From Ectocarpus siliculosus (lineage: Eukaryota > Sar > Phaeophyceae > Ectocarpales > Ectocarpaceae), in NCBI GenBank assembly GCA_000310025.1, contig FN649737.1:1435168-1499167 (forward strand): a stretch of 64,000 nt of DNA, given 5' to 3'. The notes under the pieces are model-generated. The model was given only the letters and a program-made list of their open reading frames with translations, had not been told where the DNA came from and ran no database searches. This document shows positions 1-10,895 of the stretch, piece by piece. The translations under genes and the position numbers were made by a program. The stretch's first letter is position 1. Each line of letters starts with the position of its first letter.

Positions 1-154
1 GGCTCGTTTCTTATTTTGTTTATGGGGTACCCCACGGCGACCACATGGGTTTTAGTGTAGGGTTCTTGGCTGAGCATCTGTTCCTATGACCAAGTTATTA
101 GATGTTAGATTGAAGACAACTCCCTCTGACGCTGGCTCTTTTTCCATACTTCGA

Positions 155-383
155 GTACTTTACCGTGAGGTTGCGAGTCAGCGCACAGGGGTGCGAGCTA
201 TTTTCAAAGCGTAATTTCTCCACAACTAGGAGGTAACCACTGTCCAAAAGGGCGGTTATGGAAATATCTCATCGAGAGCTTTCCTGAGAAGTATCAGTTG
301 GCGCTACGCACCCTTCTGGTTGTGGAGAAATTACGCTTTGAAAATCGATCGCACCCCTCTGCGCTGGCTCGCACTTACGGTAC
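155..383. mobile_element. Palindromic (fold-back) MITE-like element, divergent copy
   Basis: Two inverted arms (about 155-225 and 319-383) match over roughly 65 bases with a few substitutions; both contain TTTTCAAAGC followed by sequence ending CTCCACAAC. The loop between them has no coding capacity. The TTTTCAAAGC core and the nearby CTCCAC are also in the arms of the elements at 728, 56165 and about 57383, which makes this a diverged member of the same family. No clear target duplication was seen at its edges. Confidence 0.6.
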
Positions 384-727
384 TTGTCCAATAATACTGC
401 TGTAGACTTACACGCAGAGAAAGCAACCACCGTTTAGATCTTACGCATTCTACTGTGATCAGTAGATGACACCATGAAGAGGGGTCGTGTGTGCTGGCAC
501 GCGCGTTCAGGTTTGCTGCAGGACCTGAAATTATGTAGTGGCGGCCAATAATCGATCACCGCAAGTTGTCATACTTACGGAGATTGTAGGCCGCTATACA
601 TACTACGACCCTCGATATCACCACCCAGGAAGCAGATTTGAGCGCGCCAAAACACACACACAAACCGCGGCTTTGGAGTGTCCTCTCGTGATATCAGAAG
701 AATGCATAAGATGGAATGCAAAGCCTA

Positions 728-944
728 CCGTATATGACACAAGATAACACACCCCCTGGACCGATTTTCAAAGCTCGACTACTCCACGACGAAGAGGATG
801 CATAAATGAAACAATACGTTTTCGAACAGCTCTCGACGAGACGGTTCCAACGCCGCCGTTTTCGGCGCTGTGACTCTTCCTGCTGTTGAGAAATCGAGCT
901 TTGAAAATCGGCCAAGGGGGTGTGTTATCTTGTGTCATATACGG
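728..944. mobile_element. Palindromic MITE, best-preserved copy, TA target duplication
   Basis: Terminal inverted repeats begin CCGTATATGACACAAGATAA on the left and end with the reverse complement on the right. About 50 bp per arm pair, with few mismatches. The element is flanked on both sides by TA (726-727 and 945-946), the signature of Tc1/mariner-type (Stowaway-like) insertion. It is 217 bp, non-coding, with a conserved centre containing a short GCCGCC...GGCGC hairpin. It presumably moved using a transposase encoded elsewhere. Confidence 0.8.
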
Positions 945-1921
945 TAACTCATTTGAGCGCCTGCCGTTTTGACTCTTTTGACTTGACTGGTGTGAAATTT
1001 ATCTTGATTTCAAAGGAGGCATGTGGAGGTAGACTGCATGATACGTATGTTAACCCTTATGTGACTACAGACCGATTCAGCTCCGTTCTCAGCTCCGATC
1101 ACTTTGCGTGCCGAAAGATCGCCGTTGTGCCTCGGCTAAGAGCAAAAAACATACGTAGAGACCAGCAGGGAGACACAGGCAGCCCACCCCAAAAGCACGC
1201 TTATCAGCAATGCGCACAGGACTTACATAGTACAATACTATTCACCCATGCCTAATCTCTCTGACGTGGGGCAGATATCCTTTCCAGATCCAATCTACTG
1301 CCTACAGGCTGTCCAAGATTCAAACGCAAAATACCACCACTGGAGGGTACATACAGCACCCTGAACATGTGATCAACCCGGTGCCGCATCCGCGTGGGAG
1401 AGCAGAGAAAGCGCACACCGGAGCCGATGCTAACGTACTGCCTCGGTGCTTGATGTTGTTGTGATTGCGGTGCGTGTGGTTCCCAATATTGGGAGTGAAG
1501 GGTGGTTCGTCTGCTGTGTGCAAAATTTCGCTCAAAGGCAAGGGTTTTCGGGACTACAGCTCCGATCACAGCTCCGATCACAGCTCTCTATTTGTAGTAC
1601 AGAATAGTTTAAATTATCACGATTTTTATGCATTTTGTGCGATAGTGGATGATGGTCTCGATTCTCTGATGAGCGGGCCGTTTTTTTGTCGATCTGGCGC
1701 TTCTGTGAGGCGGTTTCCCGTCAGCGTCTTCGCATCTAGCGCCGCTAGCATTTGCGCTTGCCGTATGCTCTGTCCAAGGATGAGGTGGAGAAGATGTGCC
1801 AACAGGTATTGCTTGCACAGGTACATCCTCTGTGCGGATGGTTGCTGTCGGAGACAGGCATGCACACCTGCTCAGAAACTACTACTGCTGCTGTACAGTC
1901 TATTTCTCTCCTCATAGCTGC

Positions 1922-1939
1922 TACTGCTGTACAGCAGTA
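1922..1939. repeat. Perfect 18-nt palindrome built from the dispersed CTGCTGTA motif
   Basis: The sequence TACTGCTGTACAGCAGTA equals its own reverse complement. It consists of two head-to-head copies of the octamer CTGCTGTA/TACAGCAG that recurs throughout the window. Confidence 0.8.
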
Positions 1940-4004
1940 GTACTACTGTGCTCCTGTTCGTCACCCTTACATATACCGCGTCCCCATCCCTGTGAGCCCC
2001 ACACATGGACCCACTGCTGCACCATCCTTGCCGCCGTGATTTATGGGTGTACACGCATGCTTGGAAGATCTTTGACCGCAGAGAGCCAGTTGTGGGGAAA
2101 AAAAACAAAAAAATTAACGCGGTCACGTAAGGGTTAAGAGCAGCCTCTACTGCCACCCTGTGCGAGAATTAATTATTTCTGTTTTCTCGAAGTCTTCCGA
2201 CTGGTTTCATGTGTCTTGTGTGCACTTTCTGGTGCTCTTGCACTTTTTTTTCAAAACCGGTCAACCTCAAAATAGGTTGTCGACGCGTTCTGTGGTCTAG
2301 TCAAATCGACTTCTACTACATTTATGTGCTACCATATGCTATGCTAGAAATGTTCGGATTCACAAGCACACAAAAGCTCTTGTGTGACCCCGGCTGATAC
2401 GTCACATGTATACACCAAACGGCGTGTAGACTGGCGCCAGAATAGATGTGACGAACACACACGCATTGGTAAATATTCAAATTGGAAAATTCTCTATGCC
2501 GAGACGTCCCATCGAGCATCGGATCAGCCACACACCTGTTGAACATATTTACAGGCTGACAATTACAGAACAGCAGTCTGGACGCCGATGCATGTTTTAT
2601 CCTGCATACGAGATCATCCACCACATAAGAGAGAAGCGCAGTCGATACTACTGCTGTACTGCAAAAGACAAACAGAGAAGCGTGCGATTTCAGTTAAGAT
2701 GGTTTCTACGTAATTCACACCGATCACGCTACACATGATCAGACCGGACATACCTAATGATCGCGTGATGTGAACTCTCGAGGAGTGAACGTGGAGGTTG
2801 ACGGGAAGTATAGTTGATGGCTACTGGAGAAATGAGACAACACTTTGATCCAATCAATACTGGACCGGGCTGAAGGTGGGGGTTGTGATTTTTCTCCGAA
2901 GCAGGACACAGCTTACGTTCACATATTATGTTGCCGGAAGGTGGTGGCGTTGTTTTGGGTTGTGCATCTCCATCGTTAGGGTGAAAAGTAAATTCCACCG
3001 AAGCACTGAGGAACGAGGGCCCAACTGCTAGGGTAGACCGAGATCTGGACCAAGGCAGTCGAGTTGGGAGGCATGACCCGCACTTTTTTAGTATGTGCAA
3101 GATGTTCAATAATTTTTGAAGGTCGTAGTATTGCGCAATTCCGACTATTTGCTATTGGAGTTCGTGATCTGGTAAGCATGCTAAACGAAAACCATGTTCG
3201 ATTCAATCCACCGGAGGACGAAAACGATACGGAAACAATGTCTTTCTGGATAAATACGATCGTACTTGAGTTCCAGATGGTAGGAGAAAAACACTAAGTT
3301 CACAGGACTACTAGAGCAGCTGAAAGCAATGCACACGGTACAGCAACTACAACATCCCCAATGAGCTCAAGCATGCAGAAATAGGAGATGAAGGGTATTT
3401 GCCAAAAAATACCCGAAAGGAAGGGAATATTCTGAGTGGAAGTTGTCGTTACATACGCATGCAGAAGCTCAAAGAGCGTCCGAATGTTGGTCGAGTCTCT
3501 TCAACTGGCAATACGGACCATGTTTCGTCTCCAAGGGATGCGTCAGCGGTCAAATGCAAATACGTAAATATGCTGCGGTTTGGGTTGAGGTGTACACCGA
3601 GAACTCCTCTTTCTGAAGCAATAGCAGAGGACGGTTGATTTGGGCTCATGAAGAAAATGACAGAATGAAGGAGTTTCCAAGAGCACCGCACTAACATCAC
3701 GTTTCCCATGTGGCAATCAGAGAAAGGGCACTTTGAATTGACTACTTGAGAGCACGAACGGTGCTCCATCTTGAACAACGTGCTTGACTTTTTGTTGCCA
3801 TAGTCGCGACGGAAGAGCCTAATGAAACAAGTAAATCCATGTCACCAAAGCTTGCACGTTGATGGCTGTGCGTTCTTCTCTTCACCGTCCAGCCTCTGGG
3901 CACCCTTGGCTGTGCTCAAGGTTCTGAACTCCGACGAAAACTGTTTTTTGTCACCAGTCGTTTCTGTTTGTCACTTGTTCCTTCCCTGCCCTCTCACCCG
4001 CTAG

Positions 4005-4788
4005 GTAAATAGCGTGCTCTCCGCGTACGGCATACCTATGATCGCGGAAGATGGTGATTTCACCTCTTCATACGTCAAGGTGGAGGACAATGGGCAAGGG
4101 ACAGTGTGTGCGTACGCTTATCCGGTCGGGTGGGTGGAAAAGAAGAAGGCGGATGGGTTTGCGACGGCTGCCAACTACCAAACAGGAGATAGCTTGAGTT
4201 TAAACATGGGTACACCAAGCAAAGCCAAGACGATAGGAGACGTGGGTGCGCTCGCCATCGCAGCAGAAGCAACGCCGTCTGAAGGAGCTGCAAAGGTAAA
4301 TCGTGGTGGTGTCGCTGCCATTTTGCAGACATACCGAAAGTGCCGCCTGGAATGGAGTGGATGCACCTCCTACAACTTCGCACGACCCAAGCGTTGCCCG
4401 GGGCATTCTCTAACATGGTGCTGCGCCCAACTCAGCATTACACCTGGTACATGGTTTGATTTTTAACCTCAGGTCATGACCGACCCCGAACTCTTGCGAA
4501 CCTCTATTGAATCAGGTCCTGCAGGAAAAAGCTGTGACTAAAGGAGGGGTCAACTACACATACTTGACCGTCAAGTACAACACTGTCACGAGATCAGGCT
4601 ACGATGTGGAAAGAATATCATACATTGCGGCTACTGTGAAGCAGCGGAAGCTCTTCACTCTGGTCGCGACTGTCTCGAGCGAGCGACGCAACAAAATGGA
4701 CTTGATTTTAAACGCCATTCAAGCGTCATTTCGAGTTGGAGATGTGGGCGTGGTTGAGACTTCTTCGACTGACTTAAACACAAAATAG
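4005..4788 (+). CDS. PsbP-domain thylakoid lumen protein (5' incomplete)
   Basis: Two exons are visible: 4005-4295 and 4516-4788 (stop TAG), joined in phase 0 across a GTAAAT...CAG intron. The 187 visible residues read like a PsbP fold: a hydrophobic GW-containing strand (YAYPVGW), a long middle loop, then GGVNYTYLTVKY, ISYIAATVKQRKLFTLVATV and a C-terminal helix ending SFRV, as in PsbP and PsbP-like (PPL/PPD) lumen proteins of the photosystem II oxygen-evolving periphery. The acceptor CCCGCTAG at 4003-4004 shows that at least one upstream exon, presumably with the bipartite plastid targeting peptide, is missing from this model. Which PsbP subfamily it belongs to cannot be told from sequence alone. 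The family call rests on pattern recognition. Confidence 0.62.
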
Positions 4789-6470
4789 CTTCCATGTGCT
4801 CTGATATCACGCGTAAGAATGAAAGCCTCGAAATATCTACACCTAGTAAAGTGGGTGTGTAGTAGTTCACGCACGGGTGTGTGACACTTTTGTTTATCCG
4901 AACTACTTGCGCAGGAGAAAATAGTAGCTGTCGGAGCGACGACCACAGTGAAGCAGTGGGGCTTGCCAATACGTCATGACTCTCGCGTAAAACCTCACCA
5001 GGGCGGGTGCCCTCGGTTTGTATATAATGGTCGGAAACGTTGAGTGATTTTTTTTCGGGCTCTAAACAACGTACAATCTGTTGTTGATAATAGCTCAGCC
5101 TCTGAGTGGATCACCTGACTCTTTTCCCCTCTTTTCTTGTTGCCGAGGTGGTTGTCTTTTTCTTTCCCATCCGCCTTTTGTTTTTTATGGACGTTCGTTT
5201 TACTCGAAGAACATTCATTTGTCGAGCGGTTCACTATTTACTTTTTTATATACCTACCTGTCTGTGTTGTGGCGGGCCGGCGTTCTTGTGATAGAACTGA
5301 TTGATATGTTCGTGTTTTTGCCGTCGAAGAGTAGAGTTAGAGGAGATACGACATAGAAGTCAGAGCGCTTTGTTTACTTCTGTGGACGACGGCGACAACG
5401 AAACAACGTGCAAGATAATGTTACCTCTCGGGTACGTGGTAATTTTTCACGTAATCGTGTGCATGAGCCGGTCGCCCCGGTAGTCTAGTTGATATCCTCG
5501 AAAGCCTTCAAGTGGTCACGGTCAGGGGTTCGAATCCGGCGTAAGCGAGCTTTTCTTGCGACGTAAGATTTTCTCTCGCTTCCGTTCCTGGTCTGGGTGG
5601 AAAGCGCTCCATGGAGTAATTCGTGTGTACAGAGGGGAGAGAGTGCTGCACTCATCTCGCATTAAAAATCAAAGGCAAAGCACCGCAGGAGGGATGGGTA
5701 GGGGGCCTCAGGGAGATGAACCCTTTGTGTGACCACGGGTTAGGAGCAAACGGCGCAAATGTATGTGAGCACTGATTTGAAGTGAGAACAACAAAAAATC
5801 CCAGCGTGCGGGGAGTATTCTAATTGATTGCGGATCATCACCCAGCGTTTATCTTTCTCTTATACCAGAGAATATCCCCTTGAGGGTACAGCAAAGTCTA
5901 CGGGTAAGTCTACGATGTTTGTTTCTAATGAACACACTAACACTTCAGTCTTGTCTGATATTCAAGAGAGAGCTTTGTGCGAGAACCTGCTCGTGAGTCT
6001 CTTTGGTAGACTACTACTGCTGCTGTATATTTGGATGATGGGCGGTCGATCTCGTCACTCAGCACTCTCGCTCACGCCAATAAATACAGCTTCACGTAAC
6101 TCCCAGAAAATAGACCACCTCACAGAGTCTAAAGTGCACCACACGTACATATATTCGCAGAGATGAGGCTGTGTACAGTAGTATAGTAGCCGGACTCCAC
6201 AAGACACAACTCAACCCTGCACAACAAAAAACTTCAAAATTTCAAATTTCGAAAAATGTGTTTTCCAGAATTTGGAGGGATTCCTCTCAGCCGGCCGTTT
6301 CATTTGTACGTGCATGCGATGACCCTTTTGCTCTCTCTCGTCGGTTTTCCCTTGCCGCGCGTCGGGGGTAATAACACTACAGCCATACCAGGATCGCTTT
6401 ACGGGTCGCTTACACGCTGGCAGTACCGGTCTGGAAGCGCTTGAGAGCGAAGTCGGCGTCGATAGGTGCC
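4789..6470. other. Gap between PsbP-like and SAS-6-like genes
   Basis: Probably the 3' UTR of the PsbP-like gene and the promoter/5' UTR of the next gene. It contains a tRNA-like sequence (about 5474-5550) and a CTGCTGTA motif at 6020-6027. No coding exon was recognised. Confidence 0.4.
5474..5550 (+). repeat. tRNA-like sequence with intact Pol III A and B boxes (possible SINE head)
   Basis: TAGTCTAGTTG (5481-5491) fits the A-box consensus and GGTTCGAATCC (5527-5537) is a perfect B box, 35 bases apart as in tRNA genes. The arms do not fold into a good cloverleaf: the T stem has mismatches and no acceptor stem pairs the two ends. It is therefore more likely a tRNA-derived SINE head or a tRNA pseudogene than a working tRNA. 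The anticodon-loop-like stretch CTTCAAG would place UCA in the anticodon, but nothing else supports a selenocysteine tRNA. Confidence 0.4.
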
Positions 6471-9400
6471 ATGGCGACAGAGCTTCAAACATGTGACTTC
6501 GGCGCTATCGAGGAGATGGATCCATCGATCGGTGAGTTGAAGCTCGGAGACACACACGTGACGCGTACCGCATGTTAGAGTTTTGCGACATGACAAAGCG
6601 ACTGTAGTTTCCTGGAGCTATTCCAAAGGACCAGAGTATGCGAAGGTCGAACGGGAGAGTCGCTGGTGGTTTGGATCGGACAAAAGCAGCAGCACAGCAA
6701 GTACGGTACAGAACGTGCCCGCACTTGCATGAGAACCCAGGCAAATCAACCTCCAGGCTAAAACCGAGTATATAGCGACCATTCATAGCATGGCTCTAGG
6801 AACTAAGAAGCGGGCGCGTTCTGTATCGCACGAGGTACTACTCCACCACACGTACACTCACAGTAGAGTATCCCCGCTTTGCCCACACCGATAACCTGTA
6901 GTCTATAGGCGAACTTACTGCGAGGCCCGTGTTCTCGGAGAGTCTTCACACAACATTCATTCACAGGGGATCGTGTAGGACATGCAAGCGGCGTCTGTTG
7001 TGCTTCAAAGCCTGTGGTCATTGATCGAGCTACGGGTGCTGCCGATGTTTTGGAACGTTTACCGCCCACCGTCTGGGCTGGACCTCGTGTCGCAATGCGT
7101 GATACAAACGTGAAGAATTGTGCGTCAATGGAGTGCACTCTTGTCAACTTGCATCATCAAGTATGTCGTCGTCGTTACTCATCCTTCTCTCGCATTGTCA
7201 TCTGTGTCGTTTAGCGGACGGGTTTCGGGTCATCTACGACCGAGAAGTCCCGTTTGAGCTGCGGGTTCAGGAATCAGCCGACGGACCGCAGCAAGTTGGT
7301 ACTCTAGAGGCGATCAAGGTTAAAGTTCTTATGCTGGTGAGCAGCATGAAGTCAACCGATGCAAGTACGCATGACCTTCATGACAGATTCTCGATGCAGT
7401 TTTTCCCAAACTGTGCTACATGCATGTAGCTGTGTGGGACGCGCATAAACCTTAACTGTGAAGAAAGTCACAGAAAGAGGTGTTCGGCTTCGAACCCAAG
7501 GGTTGTCTTCTAATGTAGACTACAATAATCGCTGCGTTAATCGAACCCCTGGGAAAGAATGCCCTATGCGGAGGTGTACCGATTCTGGTAAAAGTCAATA
7601 TACCCTGCGAATCGGGTCCTCCTTAACACTCTCCACCCACAGAATTTACCCTCAACTGGGAACCTCTTGTGGCCAGGACGGGTAATTCGATGGAAGTGTC
7701 ACAAGGTTCTTTATAGGATCGATTCCAAGAGGTGTTCTCAGGACTGACACACGTTGTGTCCATGGGAAAATGTCCAAGTCAGGAGAAAAAAACGTGCACC
7801 CAAGGAGATTCGAACCAGTATCCAGCTGACGCCATATGCGAAGGTGTACCGATTCTGGTAAAAGTCAATCGACTAGTAGGTTGGGCCAAGGGTCTGAGCA
7901 GTTGGCGAACCCATATTTATTGTACGAGCGCCACTGACGATGCCATCCGTATCCACCCGAACCCCTGTTCCGTTGACCCCTCAGGGAGATGATGCCGCCC
8001 CTCAATCTGTTCGGGTTGAATTGTCCAGTGAGGCTGACCTCTTCTTTCATTACACACACAGCATCGACGATGCTTCGTTTCAGGTAGGCAATGTGTTGGG
8101 CCGCTAACCCAGGCATGCCTCCTTCGCCAGTGATGTCCACATGCATGCATATGGTTCACCAACACGTGTCATATCAAACGGTATCCTAAAGTCGGTACGT
8201 GTGCGTTCATGTAGCATGAGCACCACCAACGCCCTCCCTCAGTGTCTGAAAAACCAAGCACCGCGCATAAATTCCCTGGAACCTAACATGCTGAATTATG
8301 TACAAGCAAGCACGTGGTGACTCGACAAACAACCGCACCACCAGTAGTATTATTATAGTAGCCCACGCCTCGGCCGTCCGTGGTGCAAGCATCGAGTTAA
8401 AACAATGCCACCGTGAAGGGCATGCCAACCGAGAACCATGGGAGCGATCGGACTGTTGCGTTTAGTTTATTCAATAATATGTGACATATCTAGACTATCT
8501 CTGTATTCTAATGCAACACAGGTAATGCAAGAGGAGCAAAAACTGATGGTGGAGTTCCAGGACTACCCGAACGTTCTTATCCGGATGTTGAACAACTGCA
8601 TCAAGGAGCCCCACTCGCACCTCGTCGTTTTCGTCATGCAGCACGACGTCAACGCTCGCCTGGATTTCATACAGGTGGTTGATGCGGGGTCGACAAGAAG
8701 AATTTACTCGTAAAAACAACCGTGAGCGCATGTGCTCATTAAGGGACTTGTTTCACCCGCACGCCTAATGGACGCCTACCTCGCGATAAACTACAACGGG
8801 TTTGTTCATAGACCCATTTAGAAGAACACATTTCGACCACCGTTCGACCGCTGAAACGATGCACATGCAATACACAGTACATCGTTTACCGGCGAGAGCT
8901 GCCATATCGTAACCTGAAGCATGCCTTGCCAACACGCATGCGTCTTCCTTCATCACAGAACATGGAGTACAAATTTGTGGAGCTGATGTCCCTCCAATAC
9001 ACGAGGTCTGCGGAAGACATCGTTCAACATCAAATCACCTACAGATACAACGCGATGAAAGTGAGTCAAGCATTTTTGCGGAGACGATACCCTGGCCACG
9101 CGTGGCGACCAACTGGAAAAGGAGCAACCTCGTGTCATGTTTGCTACACAACACCAGAGTTAGCGGTGGTGCTACACCCTACAAGCTGAATGTCAGCAAT
9201 ACCTGGTGATTCCCTTTCAATGTGCACTATGTAATCAACGGGAACCGGGTGCGTCCACTGCCCCTTACATTGCGTAACGATCGCCTCGAGGCGGCCCTAC
9301 TTAAGTCCCGCAACTTGCTGCTGTTGATATCTGCGTCGAATCGAGAGACTCAATGGACGCATTCCGCGTCCCCTGTTGCCCCAACCAACCAACCGCCCCC

Positions 9401-9635
9401 TCCGCCCCACCCCAATCTGTTCACAAGAGCTGCGCTACCTACAGTATTGCGTCCCTGGTGTTTAATACTCAACATGTTCCTTCGCGCTTGCCTCTGTTTC
9501 TCTGTGTCTGGTCCTCTTTTCCGTGTTCTACGTTCTCAGTCAAGGCTTGCCTTGATGCAGGCACGCCTCCAGGAGGTGAACAACCTTGTCAAGTTGAAGA
9601 ACCCGTCCCTCCTTCTACAGTTGCAGTCTCGGTGA
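6471..9635 (+). CDS. SAS-6-like protein (SAS6L), short form without coiled coil
   Basis: Five exons (6471-6531, 7215-7336, 8522-8674, 8959-9060, 9540-9635) join in frame to give 177 residues. All introns are GT-AG; the last acceptor follows a long pyrimidine tract. The product matches the N-terminal head domain of the SAS-6/XRCC4 superfamily: FRVIYDREVPFELRV, LMVEFQDYPNVLIRMLNN, then LDFIQNMEYKFVELMSL and MQARLQEVNNLVKLKNPS. SAS-6 builds the centriole cartwheel. The SAS6L paralogue keeps the head but lacks the long coiled-coil tail and is associated with flagellar and conoid structures in protists. Here the protein stops immediately after the VKLKNPSLLLQLQ helix, as expected for SAS6L. The start ATG is the only one in frame in exon 1. 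Intron 2 carries two related repeat units. A flagellar or basal-body role is inferred. Confidence 0.72.
7552..7872. repeat. Direct repeat pair inside SAS6L intron 2
   Basis: The segment around 7563-7604 recurs at about 7830-7872, sharing GGTGTACCGATTCTGGTAAA and the following AGTCAAT, with ATGCGGAGG/ATGCGAAGG just upstream. On the reverse strand B-box-like strings lie nearby (GGTTCGAATCT from about 7809-7819 and GGTTCGAAGCC near 7485). The copies could be fragments of a tRNA-derived repeat. Confidence 0.5.
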
Positions 9636-10895
9636 CGGTACAAGCAGTTTTGCGCGGCTACAGCATGTCGGGCCTTTTGGAGGACAAGATAGATCTACGT
9701 ACGCGCCGACCAGCGCGTTGGTTTCGGCACCCCTTTTCGAAGGCACTTGTTTTAGGCTGGGTAAAGAGATCAGAAAGAGCGATCAACAAAATCAGCGACC
9801 ACGTTTACGGTAGGGAGCAGTTTCCGTTGTCGCGGCTACTCCGACTGCTGCCCTTGTATTGACAGATGAACCACGCGACACCTACAGTAGGACAATCGGG
9901 TAGCCTTCGTGTATGTAGAGTGCCTGAGACCCGGTTCCACCTCGTAGGTTCCGCGGGACTTGGTATTGCAGTGCAGTGGACTTTCGCGAACTATCTGCGA
10001 GGTATCAGGGGAGGGGTCTCTCGCCAAACCGCTGTTACGGTGAAAGAAACACGCTTCGTGGAAGTCTTTTCAACCGAATGGGTGCGATCAACGGCTGCCA
10101 GTTGTGTCCAAACCTCAAGCACTGCTGTAAAGAAAGCGAATCTTGGAAACCTCCGCAACAGGTAAGTAGGTGGGTGCGGTTTTCTCCGCAGAGTCAGATT
10201 TCGGCGCATGGACCACGCCAGACATAAAACAACTACCCTTTCACGACGACTTCTAGCTAACGAACGCAGTGGAGTGGTGCAGAAGAGAGAAGAGCCCAGC
10301 AAAAATGATAAACAAACGGTGGCGAAGTTCAAATGCAACCAACAAGACGCCGAACCTGTCCAAAACTAAAGCGGTGTCTCAGCCACCGTCGCCTCAACGG
10401 TCTGAATGTACGTCGCCTCTTATAGCGATCGGGAAAAGATAAAGATGCAACATGACGCAATATACCAACCGCGTGGGGACGAGCGAGCGGTTCAAGTCCT
10501 GTCCCGCTGCCCAACTTTACTACTACTATACTTCACCCAGGAAAACCCAATCACACCAACAAATTGCAAGGCGCCCGTCTATGAAAACACATCGTACACA
10601 ACTGGGGAACATCTTGAGCTCACAACACGGTCGTCGTCATTGTAACCCAGCAAAAACGCAACGGCAACTGGTAAAGCTACGGTTATCTACAGCAAAACTA
10701 CGACCCGGGGCAATCTATCCTGTGTGGATTTCCTCGATTCACACAAAACCTGAACACTGAACGCAAAAACAAGATATACAGCGATCGAGAACCTGCTCGT
10801 GGGTGAACAAGTATACAACCCAAGAGGGATTACATGGCACGAGCACGACAAGGACCGTCGAGACGCTACAGACACACTTTTGCGCTTCGATCGAA
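9636..10895. other. Convergent 3' intergenic region
   Basis: Lies between the stop codons of the SAS-6-like gene (+) and the large protease gene (-), so it should hold both 3' UTRs. No protein-coding exon was recognised. A 510-base open frame overlapping at 9353-9862 has no similarity I can name and crosses the real SAS6L exon in another frame. Confidence 0.4.

Larger units (their letters stand above)
1..4004. other. Region without a recognisable gene
   Basis: No open frame here (all 150 codons or fewer) resembles a known protein or is flanked by a convincing chain of splice sites. It holds two palindromic miniature elements (about 155-383 and 728-944), a perfect 18-nt palindrome at 1922-1939 and several CTGCTGTA motifs. 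The missing 5' exons of the PsbP-like gene should lie in the right-hand part. One stretch ending at a GTAAGC donor near 3171 is open and in phase, but nothing in it reads as a plastid targeting sequence, so it was not assigned. Confidence 0.5.

Noticed and set aside
5474-5550. A functional tRNA gene, possibly selenocysteine because of a UCA-like anticodon loop
   Set aside because: No acceptor stem and a mismatched T stem. The A/B boxes alone fit a SINE or pseudogene better.
9353-9862. A 169-codon + strand open frame
   Set aside because: It overlaps the last SAS6L exon in a different frame, and the product is low-complexity with no family resemblance.
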